Source of the DNA: Algoriphagus alkaliphilus
Lineage (GTDB): Bacteria; Bacteroidota; Bacteroidia; Cytophagales; Cyclobacteriaceae
Length of the DNA: 64,000 bases
NCBI RefSeq assembly: GCF_900103735.1
Contig: NZ_FMXE01000005.1
Location: 1-64,000 of the forward strand
Direction of reading: 5' to 3'
Shown one piece after another: positions 8,298 to 17,244 of the stretch. The first letter of the stretch is position 1. Each line of letters begins with the position of its first letter. The notes under the pieces are model-generated. The model was not told the DNA's origin, did not search any database, and saw only the letters and a list, made by a program, of their open reading frames with translations. Made by a program: the position numbers and the translations under genes.

Positions 8298-10795
8298 CAA
8301 AGTGAGTCAATAAGGTAAACGGGAAGATTTTCTTTGCTACTCAACAGCTTGTCCTGCAAGTGATCAAGGTGCTCGATTTTGGACTCGGGCTGGTAGGCCT
8401 CAAATCCCTCATCTCTATACCGCAAAAACGTGCCTGTAAATGGATCGATGACTACTAAATGGATCCAATAATTCTTTACCCATTCATAGGTTCCGGGATT
8501 AGCCTGAAGCACCTTCATCACTACCGCGGGGTCTTGCTCAACAATCATCAACAAGCGAATCGGGTCATGAATTTCGACCATTTGGTAGGGCAATCCTGTT
8601 CTCAAATCACCGTCAGCACCATTGGCTACGCCGATCAATCCCATAACATTGTGGGGTAGTTTGGTGCCAGCCCCAAGCTTATCCGGATCCATTCGGGAGA
8701 AATAATATTCCAGATTGATTCCCCCACACACCGGTGCTGCCGCACCGAGAATTTTGGTCAAGGCTTTTCCTTCGGGATCTTTTCGGTAATCGTATGAATT
8801 CAAAAAAGCTCTTCGATCAAAAAACAGACCTTTGATCGTTGATTTTCGGGAAATAATACAAAGCGCATTAGTCGCATGATTGTACTCCGGTCGGGGTTCG
8901 AAAAGGGAAAAGGCACGTTTTTTAATCTCCTCATGCAATCTTCCTACCGACTTGTTGGGTTTTAACGTATCGAATCTCCTTGACCGCTCCAAGGCATTAA
9001 ATCCCAGGGCCTTACCAAACTTCCCTTTATTTCCCTGATGAAGTTGAGTATTGAACGCTGAAAGTAAATACTCATCAAAATAGGCGATTTCATCTTTGGT
9101 GGTATCGTGCAATCCACCTAAAAACTGGGTGGAAACAGGGATTTCAATCCCTCTAGTGAGGAGCTGCTCCCTGACCATAGGATGATTTGCCATGGCTGCG
9201 GCCACTCGGGCATTCACAGATCCTGGACGACCACAGCATGCACCACAGTCATATCCGGCATAGTGGGTGTTATTTATACTGGATGCGCCATGCCCAATCA
9301 AATAAACAAGAGGAGAAAAGCCATCGATAAGTCCAATGCTCCGCAGAAGACCTTCGACTCGATCAGTCATTTCCTCTACCTTGAAACCGACCTGAAGCCC
9401 CTCTTCCATCAGCCCCTTGTATTCAATCGACAGGGTACCGGAAGGATCCATGTGTTTAAAGGAGGACACCTCAAGTGCTGAACTGGAAGGCCTTAAGATA
9501 TTACCCACCAATTTCACTGCGGATAAAAATCCGAGAGTCTGAGCACTAACCCAGCCACGGACCAGTGAGTGGCTTTTTTGGTTGAAATGTGGATCTCGGA
9601 CCAGTATTTTATGGCTGGCTATTTCCTTAATCAGAAACTTCGGGGTGACAGGAGCCGGGCAGGATTTGGTATGAAACTTTCCAAACTCTGGCTGAAAGTA
9701 GAATTCCACATTGAAAAATCCGGGGGTACCATATGTCGCACATTCAGGATCGATGTATTCCAAATGTCGTCGAGTGGAGCATTCCCGGTCATCAATGCAA
9801 AATAAAGCCTGAAAACTAGGTATTCCAGATGCTTTTGACTGAGGTCTAACCGCCGAGATACCTGCCAAAACCTCATCATAATAGCTCCATTCGTAGGCTT
9901 CTTGCCAACATTGAAGAACTAGGTCTAATTCATTAAAAGGATTGTTTTCAAACAGATCCTTGGTTTTAAAAGGAAATCTATGACCAATTGGGATCCAATT
10001 TTCTCCAAACTTTTGATCCAGTGCATCGATCTCCAGCAGGCATTCAAATTTGATCACATCCTCCAGGCATATTTTTTTGAAATCCAAAAGAGATTCAGGT
10101 TGGGATTCCAAAACTGACACCATACCCGACCACCCCGCATGCGCAAATTGTTGATCAAATAAATACCAACCGTAGGATTGAGGATCACCAACCAGAATAT
10201 CAAGGAGTTTCTCCAAACTTAATTGAGGATCAAAAAGTAAATCCAAAGCTCTTTTACTCTTAATAATCGAGGAAAAACTTTGGGTTTGGATGACTTTGAT
10301 CGCATCCAAAAACCCCTTGGCTTCGACCGGAAATGACCAAATCGAAATTCCCTGATCAAGGTAAGCTGCCAAGATTCTAAAGAGAAAAGGATGTGTGACC
10401 TTATCCAGGTTAAAATGATAATCAGATTTCCAGTGGTTCCTCAATGAACCAACTTTAGCACCCGAAACCTCCTGATAATCTTGATCGAGTAGTTTGACAG
10501 CCCAGTCATTGGCCGCTGCTAAACCAAAATGATCCTCAAGCAGATTTTTTAATAGTTGACCTTTGATTTTACTGGATCTGAAAAGATCTCGGTAGGCTTC
10601 CAAGGGCAAATAGCCTTGGTATCCCAATTGTGTTTTGGCTTGCTTTAACCCTTGATGAAAAGGCAGGTGCTGAAAAGCATGTAGCGTATTATGATGGACA
10701 AAGTCCTTGAGTGGAGCCTGTGCAGGGAGGAAATGCCGCAACTCATGCAGAATTTCGCCCAAGCCAAAGGCATGATGCATCAAATGTGAATTCAT
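8297..10795 (-). CDS. dabA: DabA (DUF2309), zinc-dependent CO2-hydrating subunit of the DAB pump
   Basis: 832 residues from the ATG at 10795; the frame extends to a TTG at 10864, but family homology begins at LGEILHELRHFLPAQ, just after the ATG. The beta-carbonic-anhydrase-like site is complete: C333 and D335 in FCIDDRE, H502 in LIGHGASS and C517 in YDCGACCG. The H-to-C spacing of 15 equals that recalled for Halothiobacillus DabA (H524/C539). The protein is peripheral in the cytoplasm and works with DabB to trap CO2 as bicarbonate. In a heterotroph this would feed carboxylases such as PEP or pyruvate carboxylase. The stop overlaps the dabB start by one base. Confidence 0.95.
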   Translation of the reverse strand: MNSHLMHHAFGLGEILHELRHFLPAQAPLKDFVHHNTLHAFQHLPFHQGLKQAKTQLGYQGYLPLEAYRDLFRSSKIKGQLLKNLLEDHFGLAAANDWAVKLLDQDYQEVSGAKVGSLRNHWKSDYHFNLDKVTHPFLFRILAAYLDQGISIWSFPVEAKGFLDAIKVIQTQSFSSIIKSKRALDLLFDPQLSLEKLLDILVGDPQSYGWYLFDQQFAHAGWSGMVSVLESQPESLLDFKKICLEDVIKFECLLEIDALDQKFGENWIPIGHRFPFKTKDLFENNPFNELDLVLQCWQEAYEWSYYDEVLAGISAVRPQSKASGIPSFQALFCIDDRECSTRRHLEYIDPECATYGTPGFFNVEFYFQPEFGKFHTKSCPAPVTPKFLIKEIASHKILVRDPHFNQKSHSLVRGWVSAQTLGFLSAVKLVGNILRPSSSALEVSSFKHMDPSGTLSIEYKGLMEEGLQVGFKVEEMTDRVEGLLRSIGLIDGFSPLVYLIGHGASSINNTHYAGYDCGACCGRPGSVNARVAAAMANHPMVREQLLTRGIEIPVSTQFLGGLHDTTKDEIAYFDEYLLSAFNTQLHQGNKGKFGKALGFNALERSRRFDTLKPNKSVGRLHEEIKKRAFSLFEPRPEYNHATNALCIISRKSTIKGLFFDRRAFLNSYDYRKDPEGKALTKILGAAAPVCGGINLEYYFSRMDPDKLGAGTKLPHNVMGLIGVANGADGDLRTGLPYQMVEIHDPIRLLMIVEQDPAVVMKVLQANPGTYEWVKNYWIHLVVIDPFTGTFLRYRDEGFEAYQPESKIEHLDHLQDKLLSSKENLPVYLIDSL

Positions 10796-10881
10796 GAATT
10801 TAAGTATTGAGTTGGAGATCAGGCAGTGTCCAACAGACCAAAAGTCTGCGACAACAGTAATCAAAGCCTATCGGCTAAAAA

Positions 10882-11250
10882 TCAACCCAAATGGGTCTTC
10901 CAGGATTGGAAGATATCGTAAAGATGCAGGTCCCCCTGAATGGGTTTATTCCCGAAAATAGTATTTGAAAGCAATCGAGGCTCCCGCTCAATAGAATCTT
11001 GAAAGAGCAAAGCCAAGATATCTGCTACGCTTTCACTTTTATCTTCTGTTTTCTCCTCCTCGGCTTCTATAAAGCCATATTCATTTGCAAAAGCGGGAAT
11101 TAAAAACTCGTGTAGCTCTTGATCAGAACCAAGATCTGAGGCAGCAATCCTGTCTCCAAAAAAATCATTCAGTAAAATCCCAACTGCCTGACCTTGGACA
11201 GCCAAGGTCAGGCGTAAGGATAGAATGAGAAGATTAAGAAGAGAAATCAT
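10882..11250 (-). CDS. Unknown small exported protein leading the dab operon
   Basis: 122 residues. An N-terminal hydrophobic stretch (MISLLNLLILSLRLTLAVQG) looks like a weak signal peptide or anchor; the rest is acidic (IEAEEEKTEDKSES) with no cysteines and no recognisable domain. It lies 86 bases upstream of the dabA ATG on the same strand with no terminator between them, so it is probably co-transcribed. I do not recognise a family. The position suggests a DAB-associated or carbon-responsive role, but nothing in the sequence shows a function. The ATG start is at 11250; the 3' end is well defined. Confidence 0.6.
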   Translation of the reverse strand: MISLLNLLILSLRLTLAVQGQAVGILLNDFFGDRIAASDLGSDQELHEFLIPAFANEYGFIEAEEEKTEDKSESVADILALLFQDSIEREPRLLSNTIFGNKPIQGDLHLYDIFQSWKTHLG

Positions 11251-12221
11251 TTTTTTCTAAAAACATTGAAAGGTACACTTTTTTAATATCAAGCAATAGA
11301 TCTTTACTATTTTTAACGATTACGCAAGAAAAAGACGCTATTATTTAAATATCAGTCGATTGTTCAATGCATACTCCGATTCCTAAACTATTCCAATCAC
11401 CTACACTCCTATCACAATTTTAATCAGCAGCCAATTATCAAAAAGGGTTTAGAATTAAATTTTTTGATGGAAAGCTAAAAATAGAAGACAGATAAATCCG
11501 ATTGTCTTTCCTGATGAAAAGACTTAGTAAGCCTACTCTGAGGATTCTTAAATGAGGGCGGAAAGAAAAAAAACCCAGGCTGATCAGGCCGGGGCTAGGG
11601 GTGATTGAAACAACTTTTCTCGATTCCTTTTCAATGTTTTACCAATTGGTTTACTGGCATTCGATACAGAAAGGAAAACTGTAGTGAATTTCTTAACTAC
11701 AGTATAACTTCTTGGAATTTAAATTGATTGAATATATTAAGTGAAAGATTACAACAAAATCTGACTCAGTTTCCCATTTAAAATCAGCTGTTAAAACAAC
11801 AATTATGACCTGTTTTGGTTGGTTTCAAAGAAGGATAAAACTGACTTTAATCTGAATTGACGAAAGATGAAATCTTTTTTTTTCAATACCCAAGATTCCC
11901 TACTAAGTGTAGTAATTAGTAAATAAAATGAAATTGACCTCACTTGCCTCAATTAATCTTGCCTGTTGCAAAAAAGTTCGGAATAGAGAATGTGGTAATT
12001 TTAGAGTCACATGAAACGAACAAAAACAAGACTCCAAGCCTGATCGAGGTCCGTATGGAAAAACAATTGTTAATTTTTTATTTTAAGTTGAAAGATTCAG
12101 GCCTTATCAACAGCCACTTTTCCAAGTCATGTTATTCCTAAAAAAAAATATCCACCTGTCCTGATTTGACTCCAAGTCCATTAAAATAAAAACTAACTTT
12201 AATCCATCATTTTGACCGAAT
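11251..12221. other. Long AT-rich intergenic region without a convincing gene
   Basis: 971 bases between the dab operon (leaving to the left) and the DJ-1 gene (to the right). The only open frame over 60 codons (11944-12141, TTG start) lacks a ribosome-binding context and family resemblance. The region must hold the promoters of both flanking operons; I could not single out a good consensus. No tRNA, repeat or strong terminator hairpin was found by eye. Confidence 0.5.
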
Positions 12222-12815
12222 ATGAAGCGATTAGGTATTTTTATTTTTGATGAAGTCGAAGTTTTGGATTTTGCAGGACCATTTGAGGTTTTTTCTGTGG
12301 GTTCACAGCTGTCAGATTATTCCCTCCTAGAGGTTTTCACTTTTGGAGCAGATGATTCGCTAATCCGAACAAAAAACGGACTTCAGGTTAAACCTGATTT
12401 CGGGATTTCCGAACTATTGAATTTGGATTTTTTGGTACTTCCGGGAGGAGATGGAAGCAAAAAAGTGATACAAAATTCCGACTTATTGTTTGACCTTGAA
12501 TTGCTGATCCAAAATTCCAGGTGGACAATGAGCGTGTGTTCCGGTTCCAGAATCTTGGCAAAGACGGGGTTTTTGGAGGGAAAACCTTACTGCACCCATC
12601 ATGAGGTTTTTGAAAGCATGAAAGAGATTGTTCCTGATGGAATACCTAAACCAGAGCTCAGGTTCGTCCAAAGTAATGATAAGATTTGGACAGCAGCCGG
12701 CATATCTGCCGGAATAGACTTGTCCTTGTACTTATTGGAGAAAACTTTTGGTGAAGAATTGGCTTTGAAAACCGCCAAGTATATGGAATATCAACCTTAT
12801 TTGGATTCAAAATGA
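12222..12815 (+). CDS. DJ-1/PfpI family protein (class I glutamine amidotransferase-like)
   Basis: 197 residues. It begins RLGIFIFDEVEVLDFAGPFEVFS, the hallmark of the AraC-regulator/isonitrile-hydratase branch of DJ-1/PfpI. The nucleophile elbow is SVCSGSRILAKTG with Cys at about 106, followed by CTHHEVFE. Members include isonitrile hydratases, chaperone/deglycase-like proteins and the sensor half of some AraC regulators; here no HTH follows, so it is the stand-alone type. The stop overlaps the start of the next gene by 4 bases (ATGA), so the two are probably translated together. Substrate is not predictable from the sequence. Confidence 0.85.
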   Translation: MKRLGIFIFDEVEVLDFAGPFEVFSVGSQLSDYSLLEVFTFGADDSLIRTKNGLQVKPDFGISELLNLDFLVLPGGDGSKKVIQNSDLLFDLELLIQNSRWTMSVCSGSRILAKTGFLEGKPYCTHHEVFESMKEIVPDGIPKPELRFVQSNDKIWTAAGISAGIDLSLYLLEKTFGEELALKTAKYMEYQPYLDSK

Positions 12816-13129
12816 TCGCAAAAACCCCAAATCCCCCTTATTACGCCGTAATCTTCTCCAATCTGAGAACTGAAGTCAGCGAAGGCTATGAAGAAATTGC
12901 GGAAGAAATGGTTCGCCTAGCAGAACTGCAGCCCGGGTATCTTGGGCATGAAAGTGTCCGTGACGGGCTGGGAATTACAGTCAGTTATTGGGCAAATCTA
13001 GACTCTATAAAAAACTGGAAAGCCAATACAGACCATTTAATAGCTCAAAAATTCGGTCGTGAAAAATGGTATTCAGCCTACAAGACCCGCATTGCATTGG
13101 TGGAGCGGGATTATGAATTTGGGATTTGA
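12812..13129 (+). CDS. ABM-fold (antibiotic biosynthesis monooxygenase-like) protein
   Basis: 105 residues of ferredoxin-like alpha/beta fold: YYAVIFSNLRTE (strand 1), YEEIAEEMVRLAELQPGYLGHES (helix plus strand 2), GITVSYWANLDSIKNWK (strand 3 and helix) and RIALVERDYEFG (last strand). This is the ABM/DUF3291-like dimeric barrel layout used by quinone and heme monooxygenases and by binding proteins. It overlaps the DJ-1 gene by 4 bases, so the pair may handle the same small molecule, perhaps a reactive electrophile. No metal site is visible. Function beyond the fold is unknown. Confidence 0.8.
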   Translation: MIAKTPNPPYYAVIFSNLRTEVSEGYEEIAEEMVRLAELQPGYLGHESVRDGLGITVSYWANLDSIKNWKANTDHLIAQKFGREKWYSAYKTRIALVERDYEFGI

Positions 13130-13486
13130 TTTAGGCAGTTATGCCTGCTACAGTTCACTTTTTTTTACCGCAAAGGAAAAAAGAGATAATTTAATCTAGT
13201 CTCAATAGGTTTAATCCAGTCGCTTTCGCTCTAATTGAGTTCGCAAAGAGTTCAACTTCAATCCTCAGTTTTTCAAAAAATCTGCGTTCATCAGCGGCTT
13301 TTTCTGCATCAGTCTGCGGGATATTTTTCAAGGAAGAAAGAGTTCAAATTCTATTTTTCTCTATTCTCTTCTGTGGAAAAAACCCTTACATTCTCAGAAC
13401 CTATGGTAAAAAAAATTTAGAATCAAAGACCCCGATTCTCAACCCTAGAACTATTTTTCTTTTTCTTTCAATAGTAATAAAGAATT
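13130..13486. other. Intergenic region with a degraded TCTGCG-type repeat
   Basis: 357 bases between convergent genes. Around 13270-13322 it contains TCTGCGTTCATCAGCGGC and AGTCTGCGGGA, resembling the TCTGCG/CAGCGG sequences scattered through many Bacteroidota intergenic regions (from memory). The 61-codon open frame here looks like chance. Confidence 0.35.
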
Positions 13487-14002
13487 CTACTCCTTCTTAA
13501 GCTCAGTAGCCAGCATTTTCACACGGTCTTTGATATTCATTTGGGAGACATCCAAGTCATCCGAAGTAGCTTTCAGAAAGTCCTTCACCGCTCCGGTATG
13601 ATCGGTTGATTTACCTTCTGCCAATGTTACATATCGCATAGTTGACCAAAGTATTGTTTTCAATTGTGTTTTGGAATCATCTGTCATGTAATATTCCACC
13701 ACGATTGTATTGTGATTATGCCAAAGAATCCGACTCATGATCCGCACCCACTCTCCCACCATAGCAGGTTTTACATAGCTGATGTTGTGATTGTAGACAA
13801 CCCAAGCAGCCTTGTATGTTTTGATCAGATCTATGATCTCCAAACCATACAGCTTTGGAACCTGATCTTCCCTAGCGTTGAAGAAATAGTCAAAATACTT
13901 CGCGTTGTTGAGGTGACGAAGCGGGTCACAATCCTGAAATCGAATGACCACTCGACTTTCAGTTTCAGTTGGATAGTGTTTCTCTGGATTGTAGTCAAAC
14001 AT
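13487..14002 (-). CDS. Hotdog-fold acyl-CoA thioesterase
   Basis: 171 residues. It carries the 4HBT signature: IRFQDCDPLRHLNNAKYFDYFFNARED (Asp in the DxDxxxHLNN element), YNHNISYVKPAMVGEWVRI and NTIVVEYYM. The extra C-terminal 35 residues are charged and partly helical. Likely reaction: hydrolysis of acyl-CoA or acyl-ACP thioesters in the cytoplasm. It follows pncA by three bases on the same strand and so belongs to the pncB-pncA transcript, although its role in NAD salvage is not obvious; co-transcription may be incidental. Confidence 0.88.
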   Translation of the reverse strand: MFDYNPEKHYPTETESRVVIRFQDCDPLRHLNNAKYFDYFFNAREDQVPKLYGLEIIDLIKTYKAAWVVYNHNISYVKPAMVGEWVRIMSRILWHNHNTIVVEYYMTDDSKTQLKTILWSTMRYVTLAEGKSTDHTGAVKDFLKATSDDLDVSQMNIKDRVKMLATELKKE

Positions 14003-14005
14003 GGC

Positions 14006-14635
14006 TTAAAGTTGATTGCTGGTTAAAACTGTAATTCCCGCTGCCTCCATTTCGGCAATCGCTAAATTTCCGTCCTCAGGTTTAAGGTTTACCGCTCTGG
14101 TGGCATCTGAAATTAAAAACGTCTCAAAACCGAGGCTTTTAGCATCCAAAGCAGTGAATTTCACACAGTAATCCAATGCCAAACCGCAAACAAAGACCCT
14201 CCTAATTCCAATACTTTTTAGGAAATCCCCTAGTCCCGTATCTCCCCTTCTGGCATTGTCAAAGAAACCCGAATAAGAATCCACTTCCGGGTTTTTCCCT
14301 TTCTGGAACACAGCCATCCATTGACTCCGATTCAGTTTCGGGTGAAAATCCGCTCCTGAGCTCCCCTGTACGCAATGTACCGGCCAGAGAATCTGTGTCA
14401 ATCCGGCCAATTCGATGAATTCAAAAGGTTTTCTTCCGGGATGATTTGCAGCAAAACTACCATGATCCGACGGATGAAAATCCTGGGTGGCGATGACATG
14501 CCGGAACTTTTTCTGCATGTCATTGATCAGCGGGACCACTTGGTCTCCTTCGCTGACAGCTAAAGCCCCGCCCGGAATGAAGTCATTTTGTACATCTACG
14601 ATCAGCAGTACCGAATCGTCATTAATCCATTCCAT
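14006..14635 (-). CDS. pncA: Nicotinamidase
   Basis: 209 residues from ATG 14635; the upstream TTG at 14641 is less likely. Catalytic triad visible: D14 (VDVQNDF), K114 (GKNPEVDSYS) and C157 (ALDYCVKFTA). Metal ligands: D52 and H54 (QDFHPSDHGSF) and H87 (WPVHCVQG). It converts nicotinamide to nicotinate in the cytoplasm. The product is the substrate of the enzyme encoded just upstream, and the two genes overlap by 14 bases, giving a compact NAD salvage (Preiss-Handler entry) operon. The length is normal. Confidence 0.95.
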   Translation of the reverse strand: MEWINDDSVLLIVDVQNDFIPGGALAVSEGDQVVPLINDMQKKFRHVIATQDFHPSDHGSFAANHPGRKPFEFIELAGLTQILWPVHCVQGSSGADFHPKLNRSQWMAVFQKGKNPEVDSYSGFFDNARRGDTGLGDFLKSIGIRRVFVCGLALDYCVKFTALDAKSLGFETFLISDATRAVNLKPEDGNLAIAEMEAAGITVLTSNQL

Positions 14636-16109
14636 TATCAAATTTTTTAGCTTTCAAAACCAATTCCATGCGCAAATGATGCAAATTCTCTTCCAATCCT
14701 ACCGGATATAAGTGGGGATTTACCAGGCGTTTATGCGTTTTGTCCAAGGACTCCAATTGCTCCGCAGCACGATTTCGGACGGCATCTAAAGTCGGTAGAT
14801 CATAGACTTTCTCTCCTTTTTTAAAAATTGGTTTCAGCAATACCTCTTCTTGATAATAGACCGGCATCAGTCGCTTTCTCCGAGTCGCATCGATGGGGTC
14901 AATAATCACAACACTTTTAGGATCAATATCTTGATCTTCCAAGTAGATCATATCAGCAATGGCTTTTCCTTTGGTGAAATACCGCTTTACATTGTGAACA
15001 CCAGGAATATTGATTTTGAGCAATTGCTGCGACACTTTTACTTTTGGATCCCATGTACCGTCAGCCATTCGGATTGCCGAAAGCTTATAAACCGCACCAA
15101 GTGCAGGCTGATCATAGGCTGTCACCAATTTTGTTCCTACTCCCCATACGTTGATGTCGGCTTCCTGAGATTTAAGCGAGGCAATAATATGTTCATCCAG
15201 GTCATTTGAAGCGATGATTTTGGCATCCGGAAAGCCAGCCTCATCCAGCAGTTGTCTTGCCTTGGTACTGAAATAAGCCAAGTCACCCGAGTCGATTCGG
15301 ATTCCGACCATTTCTTTTCCTTTGCTGCGCAAAATCTCCCCGACCTTGATCGCATTCTTAACACCATTCAGTGTGTCATAGGTATCCACCAAGAATACAC
15401 ACTGATCCGGAAAGGCATCTGCATAGGCCACAAAAGCTTCCAGCTCCGTCTCAAAAGAAATAATCCAGCTATGCGCATGCGTGCCGGCAACAGGAATTCC
15501 AAACAGCTTTCCCGCCATCACATTCGAGGTGGAAGTACATCCACCGATATACGCTGCACGGCTTGCCGCCAAAGCGCCGTCAATTCCCTGTGCTCTTCTC
15601 AAACCAAATTCCAATACCGGTTCACCCTGCGCAGCAATATTGATACGGGCGGCTTTGGTGGCAATCAGGGTTTGGAAATTGATGATGTTCAAAAGTGGTG
15701 TTTCCAATAACTGACATTGAATTAAAGGGCCCCTTACACGAATCAAAGGAGCGTTTGGAAAAACCACGGTTCCCTCCTCGACTGCGTCGATGTCACAGGT
15801 GAATGCTAGATTTTTCAGATACTCCAGAAAGGCCTGCTCAAACACAGGACTTTTATCCTTGTTTTTCATCCCCGCCAAGTATTCCAGATCTCCCTTTTCG
15901 AATTTGAAATTTTTGCAAAAATCAACAACATAATCCAGCCCGGCAGCCAGCGTGAAACCACCCTGAAAAGGGTGCTTGCGAAAGAAAAGATTGAAAACTG
16001 CCTCCTGCTCTCCTTTCCCTGACTTCCAATAGGCATAGGCCATCGTAAGTTGATAAAAGTCAGTCAGCAACACGAGGTTACTTTGATAAAGGTCTTTGGT
16101 GATTTTCAT
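14622..16109 (-). CDS. pncB: Nicotinate phosphoribosyltransferase
   Basis: 495 residues, the long form. LLTDFYQLTMAYAYWKSGK at the N-terminus, FGLRRAQGIDGALAASRAAYIGG, GTHAHSWIISFETELEAF (with the phosphorylatable His region), LVDTYDTLNGVKNAI and GIRIDSGDLAYFSTKAR are family hallmarks. It makes nicotinate mononucleotide from nicotinate and PRPP with ATP hydrolysis. It is first gene of the pncB-pncA-thioesterase operon and has a good Bacteroidota-type promoter upstream. ATG 16109 is clear. Confidence 0.95.
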   Translation of the reverse strand: MKITKDLYQSNLVLLTDFYQLTMAYAYWKSGKGEQEAVFNLFFRKHPFQGGFTLAAGLDYVVDFCKNFKFEKGDLEYLAGMKNKDKSPVFEQAFLEYLKNLAFTCDIDAVEEGTVVFPNAPLIRVRGPLIQCQLLETPLLNIINFQTLIATKAARINIAAQGEPVLEFGLRRAQGIDGALAASRAAYIGGCTSTSNVMAGKLFGIPVAGTHAHSWIISFETELEAFVAYADAFPDQCVFLVDTYDTLNGVKNAIKVGEILRSKGKEMVGIRIDSGDLAYFSTKARQLLDEAGFPDAKIIASNDLDEHIIASLKSQEADINVWGVGTKLVTAYDQPALGAVYKLSAIRMADGTWDPKVKVSQQLLKINIPGVHNVKRYFTKGKAIADMIYLEDQDIDPKSVVIIDPIDATRRKRLMPVYYQEEVLLKPIFKKGEKVYDLPTLDAVRNRAAEQLESLDKTHKRLVNPHLYPVGLEENLHHLRMELVLKAKKFDNGMD

Positions 16110-16131
16110 GAAGGGAAAATAATTACGAAAA

Positions 16132-16162
16132 TAAAGGTAAGGTGATCTGCTTATCTGAGCAA
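16132..16162 (-). promoter_or_regulatory. Putative Bacteroidota promoter for pncB
   Basis: On the minus strand TTG (16162-16160), 20 bases, then TACCTTTA (16139-16132). This fits the Bacteroidota -33 TTG / -7 TAnnTTTG pattern with one mismatch at the last base, 22 bases before the pncB ATG. Confidence 0.55.
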
Positions 16163-16260
16163 GAAAACGGTATTTTGGTAATGGATCTCATTTTTTTTAA
16201 TTAGTTAGAAAAAGATTGCACTGTTTTTGAACGTTGTGGAAATACAACCAATTAACTATT

Positions 16261-17001
16261 ATGAAAACTAAACAAAAAATTTACGCAATGGTCTTTGCGC
16301 TATCAGGAGCGCTTTTTGCATCCTGCTCTGAAGATTCAGATCTCGATATTATTGGAGAAGGCGATGTACGGATTGGAATGGGAGTAAAACTCAAAAATAG
16401 CGGTGTCGCTGGAGCAAGAATTTTGAATGCGGGTTTGGTTGTGCAAAGCGGCTTTATTCAGATTAAAAAAATTGAGCTGGAGACCGAAGGAGTTGATGAA
16501 AACGGAAATAAGTTTGAAAAAGAATTCGAACTCAAGTTCAAAGAAATCAAAAAAATCGATTTCAATAGGTTTGATTCAGAAGTAGATTTTTTTATCAATA
16601 TTCCTTCGGGAAATTATGAAGAAATTGAATTTAAAATTGACTTGATTGATAATAGAAAAGAGCCGAGTATTCAATTGGACGGAACTTACACTTATCAAGA
16701 CGGAAGAACTGTCCCAATGAGATTTCAGGTTTTTGGAGATGATGACGATGATTTTGATTTTGAAGTAGAATTAGAGGCAGATGATGACGATTTGTTTTTC
16801 CTAAATGGAGTTAACAATCCCCTAGCCCTTTTTCAGATAGATGCCAAAGGTTGGTTTACAAAAGTGGGATCTTTTGAACTTGAAACTGCAGATCTCACTG
16901 ATGGTGTCCTTTTAATCAACAAGGATAAAAACAAATCAATCTATAGAAAAGTAGAAACAAGAATTAAAGATTCTACCGACATTGAACTGAAGCTTAATTA
17001 A
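16261..17001 (+). CDS. Exported Asp/Glu-rich lipoprotein of unknown function
   Basis: 246 residues from the ATG at 16261; the frame extends to a TTG at 16234, but the ATG starts a textbook lipoprotein signal (MKTKQKIYAMVFALSGALFASC, lipobox Cys at 22). The mature part is beta-rich and strongly acidic, with GDDDDDFDF near residues 160-168 and ADDDDLF near 175-181, which might bind Ca2+. An early region (VVQSGFIQIKKIELE) and the IPSGNYEEIEFKIDLID pattern recall DUF4382-type surface proteins, but I would not assign it. It is a single gene with its own terminator at 17182. Confidence 0.7.
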   Translation: MKTKQKIYAMVFALSGALFASCSEDSDLDIIGEGDVRIGMGVKLKNSGVAGARILNAGLVVQSGFIQIKKIELETEGVDENGNKFEKEFELKFKEIKKIDFNRFDSEVDFFINIPSGNYEEIEFKIDLIDNRKEPSIQLDGTYTYQDGRTVPMRFQVFGDDDDDFDFEVELEADDDDLFFLNGVNNPLALFQIDAKGWFTKVGSFELETADLTDGVLLINKDKNKSIYRKVETRIKDSTDIELKLN

Positions 17002-17008
17002 ATATTAT

Positions 17009-17154
17009 GTATGTCCGCTTTCTTGCCAGTAGCAAAATAAAATAAGGTTTGAAGTTCCAAAAAACGAGCTGTGGACTGTTGACAGTCGTCTGTGGTCGAT
17101 TATCCGCAACTTTATATAGCCTAATCTTTCTTACTGGCAGGATTGCGGATAATC
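17009..17154. repeat. Dispersed palindromic intergenic element, copy 1
   Basis: Starts GTATGTCCGCTTTCTTGCCAGTAGC and ends TTTCTTACTGGCAGGATTGCGG; the GCCAGTA/TACTGGC ends are inverted repeats. A second, perfect 12-bp inverted repeat lies inside (GATTATCCGCAA at 17098-17109 and TTGCGGATAATC at 17143-17154). The related copy at 38512-38650 shares both ends in reverse order but has a different centre. It looks like a non-coding mobile or REP-like element. Confidence 0.5.
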
Positions 17155-17181
17155 AAATTAAATATTCTAGGCAAATCACTT

Positions 17182-17215
17182 AAAAGCTGACTTCTACCAG
17201 GGTCAGCTTTTTTTT
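17182..17215 (+). terminator. Rho-independent terminator
   Basis: AAAAGCTGAC (17182-17191), a 10-base loop, GTCAGCTTTT (17202-17211) and a further T-run. It lies between the lipoprotein gene and the convergent EamA gene and could serve both. Confidence 0.8.
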
Positions 17216-17244
17216 GACAACCAATTAAAATTCTTAATGAGTGG

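Noticed and set aside
11944..12141. Open frame of 65 codons in the long intergenic region
   Set aside because: TTG start, no ribosome-binding context, no recognisable family, Lys/Asn-rich composition like non-coding DNA.
13235..13420. Open frame of 61 codons
   Set aside because: Lies in the degraded TCTGCG repeat region; composition (Ser, Phe, Gln runs) and lack of family suggest chance.
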